Below are positions 10,901 to 27,000 of a DNA stretch of 64,000 bases, piece after piece (within the stretch, counting starts at the first letter, position 1; the number at the start of each line of letters is the position of its first letter). The notes below the pieces were generated by a model. That model had not been told where the DNA came from. It ran no database searches and saw nothing but the letters and a program-made list of their open reading frames with translations. The translations under genes and the position numbers were made by a program. The DNA comes from Monarcha castaneiventris obscurior (taxonomy: Eukaryota > Chordata > Aves > Passeriformes > Monarchidae): positions 17,210,501-17,274,500 of the forward strand of contig JAMPIT010000484.1 of the NCBI GenBank assembly GCA_026261815.1, in the 5' to 3' direction.

Positions 10901-12227
10901 CCAGGGACCCTCGGGAGTGGGGGGTGGGCAGGGTGCTGGGTGCCCAGGGTGGTGGCTGCTGAGTGGGAGCCCTTCCCTGGCACAGACACCCAGGCTTTTG
11001 AGGCCCTGCTGCTGAGCCCCTCAGATGGCACACCACCGCACCCCCTCGTCGTGTGCCCCCATGGTGAGTGAGGGGACAGTGGGGACACCCTGGCAGTGCT
11101 GGTGGCACCCCAGGTGATGCCCATGCTGGCTCCAGGTGGCCCCCATGCTGTCTTTGATGCCCGCTGGCGCCCGAGCATGGCTGCGCTGTGCCGGCTGGGC
11201 TTCGCCGTGCTCCTGGGTGAGTGCTGGGGAGCCTGGGGATATGTGGCCCCGTGTCCCAGTGGAGACATGGCACCCACGGCCCTGTCTCCTCAGTAAACTA
11301 CCGTGGCTCCCTGGGCTTCGGCCAGGCCAGCATCAGCTCCCTGCTTTCCCGTGTGGGTGAGCAGGATGTGGCAGACACCCAGGTGAGGGGTGCTGGTCTG
11401 GGGGTGCTGGGGAGGGTGTTCCTGGGAGGATGCTGATGTTTGGGTGCCCCACGGGTGCAGCTGGCAGTGGAGCAGGCACTGCACAGGGAGCCCCTGGACC
11501 CGCGCCGCCTGGCTCTGCTGGCTGGCTCCCACGGAGCCTTCATCGCCCTCCACCTCCTCACTTGCGAGCCCGAGCGTTACCAAGCCTGTGCCCTGCGCAG
11601 CCCCGTCTCCAACCTGCCCGCACTGCTGGGCACCTCTGACATCCCTGACTGGTGAGTGCCACCCCCCATCCTGTGCCATGGCACCCATCAGTGTCCCTGT
11701 GACACCCATCAGCGTCGGTACTGCAGGCGCTACACCTCCCTGGGGCTGCCCTACTCCTTCGAGCGGGTGCCACGTGCCGAGGAGGTGGCCACCATGCTGC
11801 TGCGCTCGCCCATCGCCCAGGCAGCCCAGGTAAGGCAGGGTCAGAATGGCTGTGGGGTGCCAAGTGTTGGTGCCAGGCACTCACTGAGGGCAGTGCTGCA
11901 GGTGCAGACGCCAGTGTTGCTGTGTGTGGGTGCCCGGGACCGGCGCGTCAGCCCCATGCAGGCGCTGGAGCTGTACCGGGTGCTGCGGGCCAGGGGTGTG
12001 CCAGCACGGTGAGTGGGGTGCAGGTGGGAGTGGGGAGGGAGCTCTGGGGTGCTGGATGAGCATCCTCCCATCCTGTCCCTCCCCACAGGCTGCTGTGGTA
12101 CCCGGAGGGTGGCCACACACTGGCTGGTGTGGAGACGGAGGCCGATGTCTTCAAGAACTGTGCCCACTGGCTCCTCCAGCACCTGGGGCAGCCCAGGCAG
12201 GATGGGACAGGCCGGCACAGCCCCTAG
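7916..12227 (+). CDS. APEH-like tandem paralogue (acylamino-acid-releasing enzyme-like), 22 coding exons
   Basis: Diverged head-to-tail copy of APEH. Exons: 7916-7945, 8036-8144, 8224-8353, 8495-8576, 8679-8754, 8885-9027, 9157-9288 (start uncertain), 9362-9453, 9545-9585, 9651-9772, 9944-10004, 10115-10209, 10293-10344, 10415-10503, 10715-10856, 10986-11063, 11136-11216, 11294-11382, 11461-11651, 11727-11829, 11902-12008, 12089-12227. They give 727 residues with no internal stop; intron phases match APEH throughout and many exon lengths are identical (76, 92, 41, 122, 61, 52, 89, 81, 89, 191, 103, 107). Triad: Ser571 in AGSHGA (11527), Asp659 in GARDRRV, His691 in GGHTL. The first glycine of the GxSxG elbow is alanine. 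The N-terminal 120 residues diverge most. The exon 7 acceptor has lost its AG (CG at 9149-9150), so splicing there is doubtful. Likely an acylpeptide-hydrolase-like enzyme, but substrate and activity are unknown. Confidence 0.85.
9033..9099. repeat. Short tandem repeat in intron 6 of the APEH-like gene
   Basis: Three imperfect copies of a unit of about 21-23 bases starting CCCCATGAGTGTGT / CCCCATGGATGTGC / CCCATGAGTGTGTC. The repeat occupies the middle of the intron, where a branch point and polypyrimidine tract would be expected, and leaves no pyrimidine tract before exon 7. Confidence 0.6.
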
Positions 12228-12346
12228 TGCCCACAGTGGTCCTGGGCTATGCCAGCCCCTGGCCCTGGGGACCACACCAGGACCAGAGGCAGATGGAGCG
12301 AGTGTAGCCAGGGGCAGGTTGGAATGTGGGTTGGGGTTTGGTGTTG

Positions 12347-12352
12347 AATAAA
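12347..12352 (+). terminator. Polyadenylation signal of the APEH-like gene
   Basis: AATAAA in TTGAATAAATGTGAG, 120 bases after the stop codon, with TG-rich sequence following. It faces the MST1 signal on the other strand 46 bases away. A retained, well-formed 3' end argues that the copy is or recently was transcribed. Confidence 0.8.
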
Positions 12353-12397
12353 TGTGAGACCTTGTGCAGTGCCGACCCCTGTGACCATGGCTGTGCC

Positions 12398-12403
12398 TTT
12401 ATT
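12398..12403 (-). terminator. Polyadenylation signal of MST1
   Basis: TTTATT on the plus strand is AATAAA on the minus strand, 37 bases beyond the MST1 stop codon (12440-12442). The resulting 3' UTR is about 60 bases. Cleavage 10-30 bases further on would fall between the two convergent genes. Confidence 0.85.
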
Positions 12404-12439
12404 GTGCAGTGGCAACTGTGCCAGGCTGGGAATGCCAGC

Positions 12440-16824
<4,385 letters not shown>

Positions 16825-16895
16825 GGCGGCGGCCCCGCGTCCCCGGGCCGCTGGAGCTCCGGGAAGGCCCCGAGCAAATATTTGCGGCCGGGCGC
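16825..16895 (-). promoter_or_regulatory. MST1 5' UTR / proximal promoter with a palindromic forkhead-type site
   Basis: GC-rich sequence upstream of the MST1 start codon containing one AT-rich element, the perfect 12-base palindrome GCAAATATTTGC at 16874-16885, 50-61 bases before the ATG. Each half reads TATTTGC, a FOXA (HNF3)-type forkhead core. MST1 is made mainly by hepatocytes, where FOXA factors act, so the site fits the gene's known expression. It might alternatively serve as a TATA-like element. The transcription start was not located. Confidence 0.45.
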
Positions 16896-17110
16896 GGGGC
16901 CAGGCGGGCCCGGGGTCACCCCGCGGCGGGCACGCGTGGGCCGGGGCGGGGCCGGGGCGGGGCGAGATGGGGCGAGATGGGGCGGGGCTTGGAGCGGAGG
17001 GGCGGGGCCAGGCGGGCCCGGGGTCACCCCGGGGCGGGCACGTGCGGGGAGGGGCGGGGCCCGGGCGGCGGGGCGGGGCCTGAGCCAGCCGGGGTCACCC
17101 CGCAGCGGAC
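16896..17110. repeat. GC-rich tandem repeat between MST1 and DAG1, period about 108 bp
   Basis: A 39-base segment starting GGGGCCAGGCGGGCCCGGGG occurs at 16896-16934 and at 17004-17042 with two mismatches, 108 bases apart. The core GGGGTCACCCCG appears a third time at 17091-17102. The spacers are strings of GGGGCGGGGC boxes. The block lies within the divergent MST1/DAG1 promoter interval, so its copies may act as multiplied Sp1-type sites or simply reflect slippage in GC-rich DNA. Confidence 0.75.
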
Positions 17111-17527
17111 GCGCGAGGGGCGCGGGTGGGGCCTGCGCGCAGGAGGCGGGCCGGGAGGTGCGGGGACGGCTCCTGCGCCACCAAGGCGGGGCCGGGGCGG
17201 GGGGGTGCGGCCCCGGGGCGGGGCGGGGAGCGGAGCAAGGCGGGGGCCCCACGGGAGAGGGGGGGGCGGTGGGGCGGGGCTCCGGTGCGGGGGCGTGGCC
17301 TCCAGGGGAGGTTTTGCGGGGCGCGGCCGGAGAGGGCGTGGCCGGCGCCGCCGCCGGGCGCCGATTGGCCGCGGCGGGCTCGTGCCGCCGGTTGCCAGGC
17401 GCCGCGCGCGCGCGCCAGCCCCGCCCCCGGGTACGTGCCCGCGCGGGGTCGCGCTCGCGCCGCGCCGCCCGCTCGGTGCGTCGGGGCCGCGGAGCCGGCG
17501 GGAGCGGGGCCGGGCCCGGCGTGCACG
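17111..17527 (+). promoter_or_regulatory. DAG1: CpG-island promoter and presumed non-coding first exon of DAG1
   Basis: Extremely CpG-rich DNA continuing to about 17900. It contains an inverted CCAAT box (CGATTGGCC, 17362-17370), many GC boxes (for example near 17190-17230 and 17270-17300) and a CpG-dense alternating C/G run (17401-17415). A good splice donor, GTGCACG/GTGAGAG, lies at 17527/17528 and would end the first exon. DAG1 has a non-coding first exon in mammals. No other CpG island lies upstream of the coding exon at 51304, so this is the best promoter candidate. The exon start is not defined; about 17400-17460 is a guess. Confidence 0.55.
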
Positions 17528-20500
17528 GTGAGAGCGGGGACGGGGGAACCGCGACCGGCCCGAGCGCGGCTGCGGCGGCACCCGCCGGCCGCCCTGCCCT
17601 TGGCGGTGGGGAGCGGGACCGGCGGCGGCGGCGCGGCCTGGGCAGAGGCGCGGCCGGCCCGGGCCTGGCGGAGCGCGGGCGGCGGGGCGGCTTTCCCGGC
17701 GCGGCGCCGCCGCCTCGGCTCGGCGCGCCCTCCGCGGCCTGCGGGGCCGGCCCCGCTCCGCTTTCCCGCCGGGCCGCGATCTCTCCGCGCCGCTTTCCCG
17801 CCGCCGCCCTCGGCCCTGGGTGGGCGCCGCGCCCGCGAGTGCTCGGCGGGGCCGGGCGGGAGGCGGAGCGGGCCCGGGGCTTCCAGCGGCTGTGCCGGCC
17901 CGGGCTGTACCTCGGTCAGCCTCGGGGCTGCGCCGGGAGCGGCCCAGGTGCTGTCGGTGGCGGCAGCCAGCTCTGGCTCTGACAAAACCCGTGTGGGCGT
18001 CCCGGGCTCTCCCCGGGAGCGGCCCGGTGCCGTGGCAGCGCGGGTGGGTGTCCGGGCTGCTGGCGGAGCTGGGTGCTCCTCGGGGACAGGAGGCTGTCCC
18101 TGGCAGCCCCTCGGCTCTGCCCCTGTGGGGCTCCGTGGGCCCCGCCACTTGCCAGGGCTGACCTTGGCTCCGGGCACTGGGAGCGTGACTAACAGCAGAG
18201 GCTGTTCCGGGAGGGACAGACCTGCCGGGAAACTTTATTCTTTCAGTGCCCGGTGCAGGTGACTAATGGCAAGTTAGCAGTTCTACCGCCAGAAAAGGTG
18301 TAAATGCCGGATATTCCTTGTGGCCTCCCTGGTTCCTTGAAAGCAACAGGCTGCAACCTGGCCCAAGTTTCCAGTGCCCGTCAAGTCAACAGGCCTGGAT
18401 TTACTGAGTTTTGCCACAGGTTTGAAGTTGGCAAATGCGTGTTTTTGGAGTGTAACTGGGTCCTGCTGCTCAGGGTGGGAAGGCGTGGGCAGGGGGATGT
18501 GGGACCTGGCTGTAGGGTTTGTGGTCGCTCCCTTTAGGTGCTATGTCTCCCTTGGTCCTGGAGCTTTGGGCTCCTAAGCTTGGGAAAATGCCACTAACAT
18601 TCACCTGTCTAAAATAAAATATTCTTGTTGTGTTAGAAAAAGCCAAGAATTTGCTTATTTTCTCTTAGCCCTTCCAGGAAGGAGCTTCTTTCTACTGCCC
18701 ACTGCTGTTACATGATGGACTACTAATGCCTCTTGCCTTGGGAGTACTATCCTTAACAAAACCTGCTATTTAACTTTCTGTTTGGAATGCTGTCTCTTCC
18801 GACCTTTAGCTTTACAGATTCCTTTCCTCACTTTAGGAGTTTCTAATTCTTAGGTTTCTTCTCACAGTCTCTGCCGCTATACTGAGCATCCTAAACCACT
18901 TATTCATTCTTCCCGATACTTGTCATTGCGCTCTTCTATCCTAAATATAGGGTAGTATGCCAACGGAAGGAGCTTGAGAGCAAGCTGAAGTGCTGGGAAC
19001 ACCACTGTTTACTCAGAGGAGTAATCAGCAAAGCCTGGCTGATTCCAGGTCGCGCCGACTCCTTGCTGCAGGAGTTCAGGCTCGCTTCTTTGGGAGCTGG
19101 CACAAATGCTCCAATAACTGGGAGATGTTGCTGACAGCACCTGTTGGCTTAGACATACCCATTTCTTTAAGCATTCTGTAAATAGAGTAGTAAATTGTGC
19201 TTAATTGTTGGTATCAGACCTGGAGAATCAGTAAGAATTATGGGGCTGATAGCAGTAAAGGTGTTCTGCTCTCACTGTGTGCTAGTAAGTTCTGTATGGG
19301 ATTTGTTGGCCCCAAGCACTTGTCTGCTTTTAGAAATGCTGGTACTTGTTGGTAACTTACCTACTCTGTTCTCCTCGTCTCCCAGTGCCCGGAATGCTCA
19401 ACTCGGATTCTCTCAGAAGTGAAGGAGGATGTGTGGCAGGTAGAGTGGGACCCTTTGCCAGCTTCATCTGCGAAGCTCCTGGTCAGAGCTGGCCCAACAC
19501 TCTGGCTGTGACTTGTCTTCCACGGGCGGCTGCTCTGCAGGAATTCTGGCCTGCCTCTCTTGGGCAGAGCTGTGCTCTGACAGCAAGGGGGTAGCGTCGG
19601 AGGGAGCCCTGCTGTGTCCTGGCTTGTGTCAGTGTGCCAGCAGAGAGGCCTGAGAGGTGTTTTGGGGCTCTGCACTAAAGACCAGTGGTCCTGCTGGGGA
19701 CTCAGGGAGAAAAGAACTGTGTGGTTGCAGCAGCTGGATCCTGGGGGAGTTTTCTTGCTTTAGTGTCTGCAGCACAGGTGTGAGGTGCAGTGTGATGTCA
19801 GCCTAGCAGAGAAGGTGTGATGGTTCTGCCCTGGCAGAAGTGGTATTGCTCAACAGTAGAAATGGTGTCTCCTTGCCTTTTCCGTGTTCCTTGGAGAGAT
19901 AATGAGACAAATTGGCCTGGAGAGATAGCAGGGTGCTATGCCAGCCTGGGGAGGAACTCCAGCCGATGGAGTAAAAGTCTGTCTCATTCTGTCAGTAACA
20001 GCTATCTGAAAAGTTCTGTGGGGATGATTTTGGGTGGTTTGTGCCTTTACTCCTGTTAGCTGAGGAACAGGACTGAGAAGTTAAGTCTAGTGATGATTAA
20101 TTTGAGTGAGGAAAATGCAAACGCTGAATTCTTCTTAGGCAAACAGGGGTCATGTAAATAAATGCCTCTGGCATTCTTCGTGGTGCTTGCAGACTGTCTA
20201 CCAATTACTTCTGGTCTCTTGCTGAATCAGTGGGAGGCTGTTGCTCCTTGAGCTCCGAGTACTTTGGCGGTGATTTGGGCGAAATACAAATAAACACAGT
20301 TGGATTGACCTAGAGTATCTGAGCTCTTGGTATGCTGAAAATGTTTGTTCTTAGGATGTTTGTGCAGTCTGGAGAGCTCTGTACCTTAAACCCAATTTGC
20401 AAAGGACTGTGACCATGTTTAAGCTGTGAAAAACAAAATATCAACCCGAAGAACCTGTGCTTTGAGGGCTTGTTCTGTGAGATTGAATTTGAGCAAACTA

Positions 20501-23500
20501 CTAAGGTGCTGCTGGATGGAAAGTTAATGTATTAACCTGCAGGAAGACTCTAGATAGGTGCACATCCTAGTCTGATGCCTTTTTCTATCTGTGTATCTCC
20601 CTGAGCTTATCTGTTGGCTGAAACTGTCTGTGGTTCAGCTTTTCTGGGATAAAATTTTAGCTTGCCAGCAAGAAAGATGGTTGTATATGTTTGATGTTAC
20701 CAATATTTTTGTCAGTGGATTTTTCATGAGCATCTGAACTGATCTGCTGATGCAGCAGTGTCTGAGGGGAGATGATCCAAGTGCCCTGGCCAGGCAGGCC
20801 CACTCCCTGTGCAGTGCCTGAGCTGATCACCTGGGGACCAGGAGAAAGCTCCCTGGCTCTTGTGCCTGGTTTGTGAGCTGTTCTGGGTGACTGAGGAGGA
20901 GAAGACGGGGCGAGGTGAGTAGCGTGGCTTTGATTAGAGTTGGGTAGGCAGCAGGGACCTCCTGTTTTCCTGAATGCCATGTCCTGCTCAAGGTCACCTC
21001 AGTGCTGGTTTCTCAGCGCCTTGAGGCACCCTAGGAGATTCCCTGGAATCTCTGCCTATGGCAGCAATGCACCTTGCAGGGTTCTTCCATGTCCGGGATC
21101 CTGTCCCTGGACAATGTCATGGCACCCAAGAGCTGGAGGGGGCTGCAGGGCTACCAAGTGCTCCTACAGCTCCTTACTGTGGCCCTTGTACGTCTGTGGA
21201 GAGCTCACAGTGGCTCCCAAACCTCAACACAAATGTTTGTGGTTTGTGACCTGGCCCCTGGCTGTGTCACTGCCAGCCCATGCCAGTGGCACTGCACTTG
21301 TCCCTGGCTGAGGTAGCAGAGGGTTGTGTGGGAAAGCTGAGCTGGGTAAGCCTCACTGCTTTTGGAGCAGACAGGTCAGACCCCAGACATGCCACTGTGG
21401 TGCCTGCAATCATCTTGCTCAGCTGATCTGTTTTGTCGCTGGGTTAACTTTCTGCAGTTCAGTAACCTGGATTGTCCATGGAAGGAGCTTGTAAATCCCC
21501 AGCCAGGAGGAGTTTGTCAGCACAGCACTGCAGGGGGAAAGGAAATGAGGCCCAGCCTGGAGGAGGAGGAGGAGGTGGGCATCGTCCCTGTGGTGGGTTA
21601 GATCAGAGCAAGTGGTCACCTCAGCCACCCTCATGGTTTAATGCTCTTCAAAGGGCCCTTCTCTTTCTCTGCTTTCAGCTGTGCCCTCTCGCCTCCTCCC
21701 AGGGCCTGCTGTGGTGCTGAGATAATGGATTGACCACCTGATGCTGCTAATTTGGCATAAAGTTGGTGGTTTTTTCAGCTTGACCCTTTATTCACTTTGC
21801 AAGGCTTTGCAAAGGAATGGAGTTGGACCATCCTTGGAGGCAGGAAGCCATTGGATCAGCAGAGCTCTCCCTTGTGCTCTTGGCCATAACAGATATTTAC
21901 TTTTTCAGGGTTGAGTTGTCCCCCCTGTTTCACTGTCCTGCAGGTATCCTCTAAGCCTGGAGAGTAATTCTTGGTGGGATGCAAAGTACTGTCTGACTTC
22001 GACATACAAAGGGTGCAGCTTGGAAACAACAATAAAATTTGTCCCAGCCCCACAGTGTTCAGCTTTGTTTTGGGTTTTTCTTTAGAAAACCAGGCTCGCA
22101 GCCTCATCTGACCTGTAAAAATGTATTTGAGTGAAGTTTTCCGCTAATGAGTTCTCTTCTCTCCTCTTTTCTCATGTTGTGGTCTCACCACAGTGCTTTT
22201 GCCATCACTGCAACCCCAGGTCAGGGTACAGTGTGTCTTTCCTGCTGTACTTTCTGAGAAGGGCTCAATTCATAGAGTGTTTACATGGGCAGTTTCTAAA
22301 ATATTTCATGTGCTGGTTTCTCTGAAAACTGGCTCAGAAGCCCCTTCCTTGCAGTACTTGATGGTGCAGATAGTCCTCGTTAGGGACCTGACAAGCGGCA
22401 TTCCTGCCCTCCCTCCTCGGGGGTGAAGAAGTGGTTACAGAGAGGTTTCAGTTTGCTCTCGCGTAGTTACAGGTCACACGAGTGCAGGATGTGCGTGCTG
22501 AATTCACAGGGGCTTCTCTCTTTTTTGAACTAGGCTGCATTTTGACTTCAGAAGGCCTAATCTTCTGTGAAGTGTGTTCCTTAAGGGTGGGGATTAGCAT
22601 TCAGTAATTTTGATGAGTTTCCAGTAGCAGATACTGATCATTTTGTATCAGTCCCAAGGCCTAGGGATTGATTTTTGGATGAGCTTGAGTGATAGTTTGA
22701 ACCAGCGGTTTTCCACTGGAGTGTTGAATCATGACAGGTGATGTGAAAGGCTTGTGCCACTGTCAGAACCTCAGATTGCAATGTGGGGACTGTGTGCTGC
22801 TGGTCCTTGCTAGGCTAGCTCTGATTGCCTCTTCCTTCTTGCCCTCAAAGGGACTCCCCTGGATTCTTTGGGAAACACATCTCTTCCCAGAGCTTCCAGG
22901 ATTTCTTTTTGTGGATGGCTTCTTTGGGACTTGTAAATTTCAGCAGAGAGGGCCCAAGATCCCTGTCTGTAGTGCTCGGTTATTCAACAGTCCAGGATGC
23001 TGTACAGATTCCACTTTAATCAGGATGGAAATAGTTGGGAGTTTTTCCAGTGTGGCTTCTGTGCCTCTCCCATAAACGTTTTTTCTAAAGCAGCTCTTCA
23101 GTACTGGTCTCTAGCTGGGAGTTCCCTCTATAACAAGAAGTTTCATCAGGTCTTCTCTAAGAATTGCTGAAATATAAAGTGTGATCTTTGTGTTGTGGCA
23201 CTTGGGATTCCTGCAGGAAGGCTTTACACAGGTGTTGGCTTCTGGGTGGGGAATGAGAGGCATATTTGAGGCTGCAGTGATTCCCTGTTCGTGTCCCTTA
23301 GGCTTTCTGCTTAGGTCTTGACCTCTGTGGAGTGTGAGCTCTCTGTGCTGTAGGAGCCAATTCCTGCATGACAGACCATGCATGGTGTTTCCCCACCCCA
23401 AAGGAAATATTTCTAGTGGAATTTTTATGATAGTGCCTGGAGGCCTACATTAAGGGGATAAAAGGTGGTTATTCTAAAACCTTCTCTGAATTCAACTTCA

Positions 23501-24000
23501 TAGGATCCTACCAGGAAGCTACGCAGAATCAGTGTAGCTGTGTCTCTTCTTCTCTAAAAATCAGACTTCTGCCTCTACAGATACAGGTAAAGGCTGGCTG
23601 GAGACAAGGGTGGGACTATGCCAATTCCAAGGGAGAATCTTCCTCTCGTATTTTTACTAAAATTCAAAACCTCCTTTGCCTGTCTTCTCCTGAAATTCCT
23701 TGGCATCTTTCCTTTCTCCTACCGTAGCAAATTCTTTAAGACATGTGGGAAAGTATAATTGCAGAGGTACTGGCATCAACTGACCTTAATGGGCACAAAC
23801 AACTCATATAATTGATTTGTTTCATTAATTCTCACTTTAAGTTCATTGAAAGCTTCTGCAGTGTGGTGTTTGTGCACAGAACAGCTGTTGTATGGGGTGT
23901 ATAAGAGGTCCTGCATGTTCTGCAGCATGGTCACAACACAGATCTGTCCATCCTGTGTGGGACAGAGCATCAGGAGTAGGGCAGTCAGCCTTATTTTAAT
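17528..24000 (+). other. DAG1 intron 1, left third: no gene recognised
   Basis: The first 600 bases are still CpG-island sequence; from about 18180 the composition drops to AT-richer unique DNA. No frame gives a recognisable protein and I see no CR1 or other transposon. A purine (GGA)n run occurs at about 21557-21575. Short AT-rich blocks (18595-18660, 20090-20160) could be conserved non-coding sequence but nothing proves it. Confidence 0.5.
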
Positions 24001-27000
24001 GAGTGTCCAGGTCAGATGAGGTATTTTTCAGGCTGGGCATTAATGTTTGTGTTGATGGCAGTAATACTGAGTGATTGGACTGATACTGACATGCAATGTA
24101 GCGTAAAGGTCTGTGCCATAGTGCTGTATGTGTTTCCATGGTATCAGTTCACTTCTCCAGGGTGAGCTGTGTGGCCAAAATGCAAAACTTTGTGTCCTCT
24201 ACACGGGGAGTTTTGTGTTTCCAGTGATGTTTATAAAGACAGTGCTTCATGTCTGCCTGTATGTTTTGCGCTGGTTGCTCTTTCAAGAAAGAGTTATCAC
24301 ATCTTAGAATAAGATTTTGTTTGAATAGCAGGGGTCAGCCTCTAGGGAGGTAAAAAATTTGATCTTCTGAGAGTGACAATTGCTGAGATAAATACAAATC
24401 TTCAGAAGTGTCCAGAGAAAACTAAAGCAACCTGTTATAATGGTACTGCACGCAAAGCCCATGAAACCTTGGCACTAAACGGCAAGAAAAGTGTAGGAAC
24501 AGGGCTTTACAGCCTCATGAAAACTTTGTAGTCAATGCTAACATGAAAAAGGGCTTCACGTGCTACTGGCAATGATGTAGAATTATATACTGAGGAATTA
24601 AAGCCTTGAGAAGGCAGTGGTGCTCCCCTGTGCAGTGATGGTGATAAGCCGGGATAAAAGTTGTGTGCGATTCTGTGTGCTGAACGTGGCACAGGGAAGT
24701 ACTCCGTGATTACCATGGATAATTTGGGCGTGAGAAGGTTTGCTTAAAGCCTCAGTCAGAGGTGGACGAGCTCCTGTACTCTGGAAGCACTATTCCAGCT
24801 TGTGATGTGGTTCAGACACCACCCTCCCCTCAAACCAGCGTCCCAGCACCGGTACCATTGCACTGCACGCCCATTATTCCTGAAAACTGGAATGCTGACC
24901 CTCCTCTTTGTTCTGTGCAGCTCCACCAAAGCTCCTCCGATGTTCTAGTCATGGGGTCAGGTGGGAGTGGTGCAAGTGCTGCTTGCCTCCACCTCCTGCT
25001 CTCCGTGTTGGAGCCGGGTCCTGCCGGGACAGGTAGGGCCGTGCATCTCTGGCCGGCGCCTCGGCGACTGGACGTGGTTGTGTGAGCTGAGCCTGGTCTG
25101 GCAGTCAGCTGTGCCTGGCCCGGGGGGTATCCCAGGGGAGAGGGGTCGTGCTAGTGTCCTGCTGTTACAGGAAGAAGCTGTTTCCTGCAGACCTCTGCGC
25201 TGCATCCTGGTGCTGTGAGCTTTGCTCCAGCGTGACCCAGCTCAGCGGCCTCCAGCCTTTTTTCTCTTCCCTGAATGGCAGGCTCCTAAAGCCTCCCCTG
25301 GAGGTGCATAACTTTGTATAGGGAACTTAATCCAGGTAAGCCTCTTCGCACTTTTTATGGATTTCTTACAGTCTGTTCGCTTGCTGGTTCAAAACCTTTG
25401 CCTTGATATGATGCTTCAGGAGATCCTTTGAGGCACCTTCTCCCCCCTGCCACAAAGAAAGGCAGGGAACAGAGGAGGCAGTGAGATTTAGGGTTTGATT
25501 TTTTCTGAAGTTAAGATGAAGTCAAGATACTGCAGATAGGGGCAACTCTGAAGACACACCTTGGCCACACATACCTGTGTTTTGTAATAATTGGTCAGTT
25601 CACATCCTGCTGCAAAAGCAATCCACCACCATCACGAGGGAGATCATGGAGAGCAAGGCTGGGTGCAGAGCTCTGCCCTGGGAGTGTCTTTTGGACTGAT
25701 GAAGTGTGTGGCTCGGTCACTCCAGCTGGGAGCCCAGGAGGGATTGCTCCACATGCTGAAGTCCTCGTTTCTGGTCATATATGGGAATTAAGGCTGGCTA
25801 AGCCAACTCCCTAGGCAAGTGTTTAGGGGTGAGATTCTTCTTTAAGCAGTGACTAAGACGATGATTATTAGTGAATTCTGCACAGCTGACTCTGAGCCCT
25901 GTTTGGGACCAGCAGTCGTAGGCTGTGCCAACTGGAAAAGGTCAGCTAAAGCTTGGAGCTGCCTGGGCACACGGCGAGGTGTCTGGTTTGGAGCAAGGAA
26001 GAGCCACCCTCAGCTTTAGTAGAAGCAGATGGCACAGCTCTGCAGCCTGAGCTCATCCAGGAGCAGACACCTTTCATTTCCCAGTGTCAGTGTCTACTCT
26101 GGTTCAAGGCAGACACTGGCATGTACAGAAGCTTGTAAGCACATGGGTCTGCATTTCTAAAGAACTTTTTTGCTTCCCTCTGGGAGTGGAGGAAGAGTCT
26201 TCATGGGAAACTTGGTGATGTAAATCTACTCTTAAGGAGCTGGAGGATCAGCTGAAGTGGCCAGTGCCCTCCTGCTTGGGCTTTGTGGCAGCCACCATCT
26301 GAGCTGATTTGCAAAGCACTTCCAAAGGCAGTTGTCCTATTTACCTCCTCTTCTCAGTGGAGAGGAATTACCTGTGTCAGCAAAGCTGGGAAGTTTTTTT
26401 TTAGTTCAGGCTTGGTGGGGAGGAGTATAAATGTGAACTCTTCTGGGTGTAGCTTGTAAAGATCTTTCTGGAGCAGAAAGATAACAAAACATTTCAGCTC
26501 CCCATCTGGGTGGTGATCCTGAATGGAAGCACAGCCCTTTGGGGAGAATGGTGCTACATCAGGACCTGATACTGCCAAGCATAATGCTCCAGGCTTTTAT
26601 CTTCAGCTGGTCTCTTGGATTCAACAGGTTGCCAGCGTAGAGGCTGTTGGTGCAGGAAAAGAGGTCTTGCAGTGGCGTCTCGTTCCATTTGTGGTTGGCA
26701 GGCTTTAGAGCAGTCTCTCGCTTAGAAAAGTCACATGAGAAAAGCATTTCATGTATTTTTAGATGTCTTTTAAAGTGGCTTAGTGGCTGGAAAAGAAACC
26801 TGCGTCAGGTCACTCGCTTGCTTGCTGCAGTTTGCCCAGGAGTGCTCGAGCAGACTATTAATGTGGAATAGATCCAGTCGGAGCCTTCTGCTGTAAGGGA
26901 ATTGCTCTGCCTGCTACCAGGATGCAGCTGGCTGTGGGAGGTGACCGTAGCTCTCAGTGTGTGCTGCTTAGATGCTGCTTAGGACAATAGTGGGAAATGA

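Noticed and set aside
7916..12227. Calling the APEH-like copy a pseudogene
   Set aside because: Only one splice site is damaged and three in-frame rescues exist. All other splice sites, the frame and the catalytic triad are intact, so a functional gene is more likely, though not proven.
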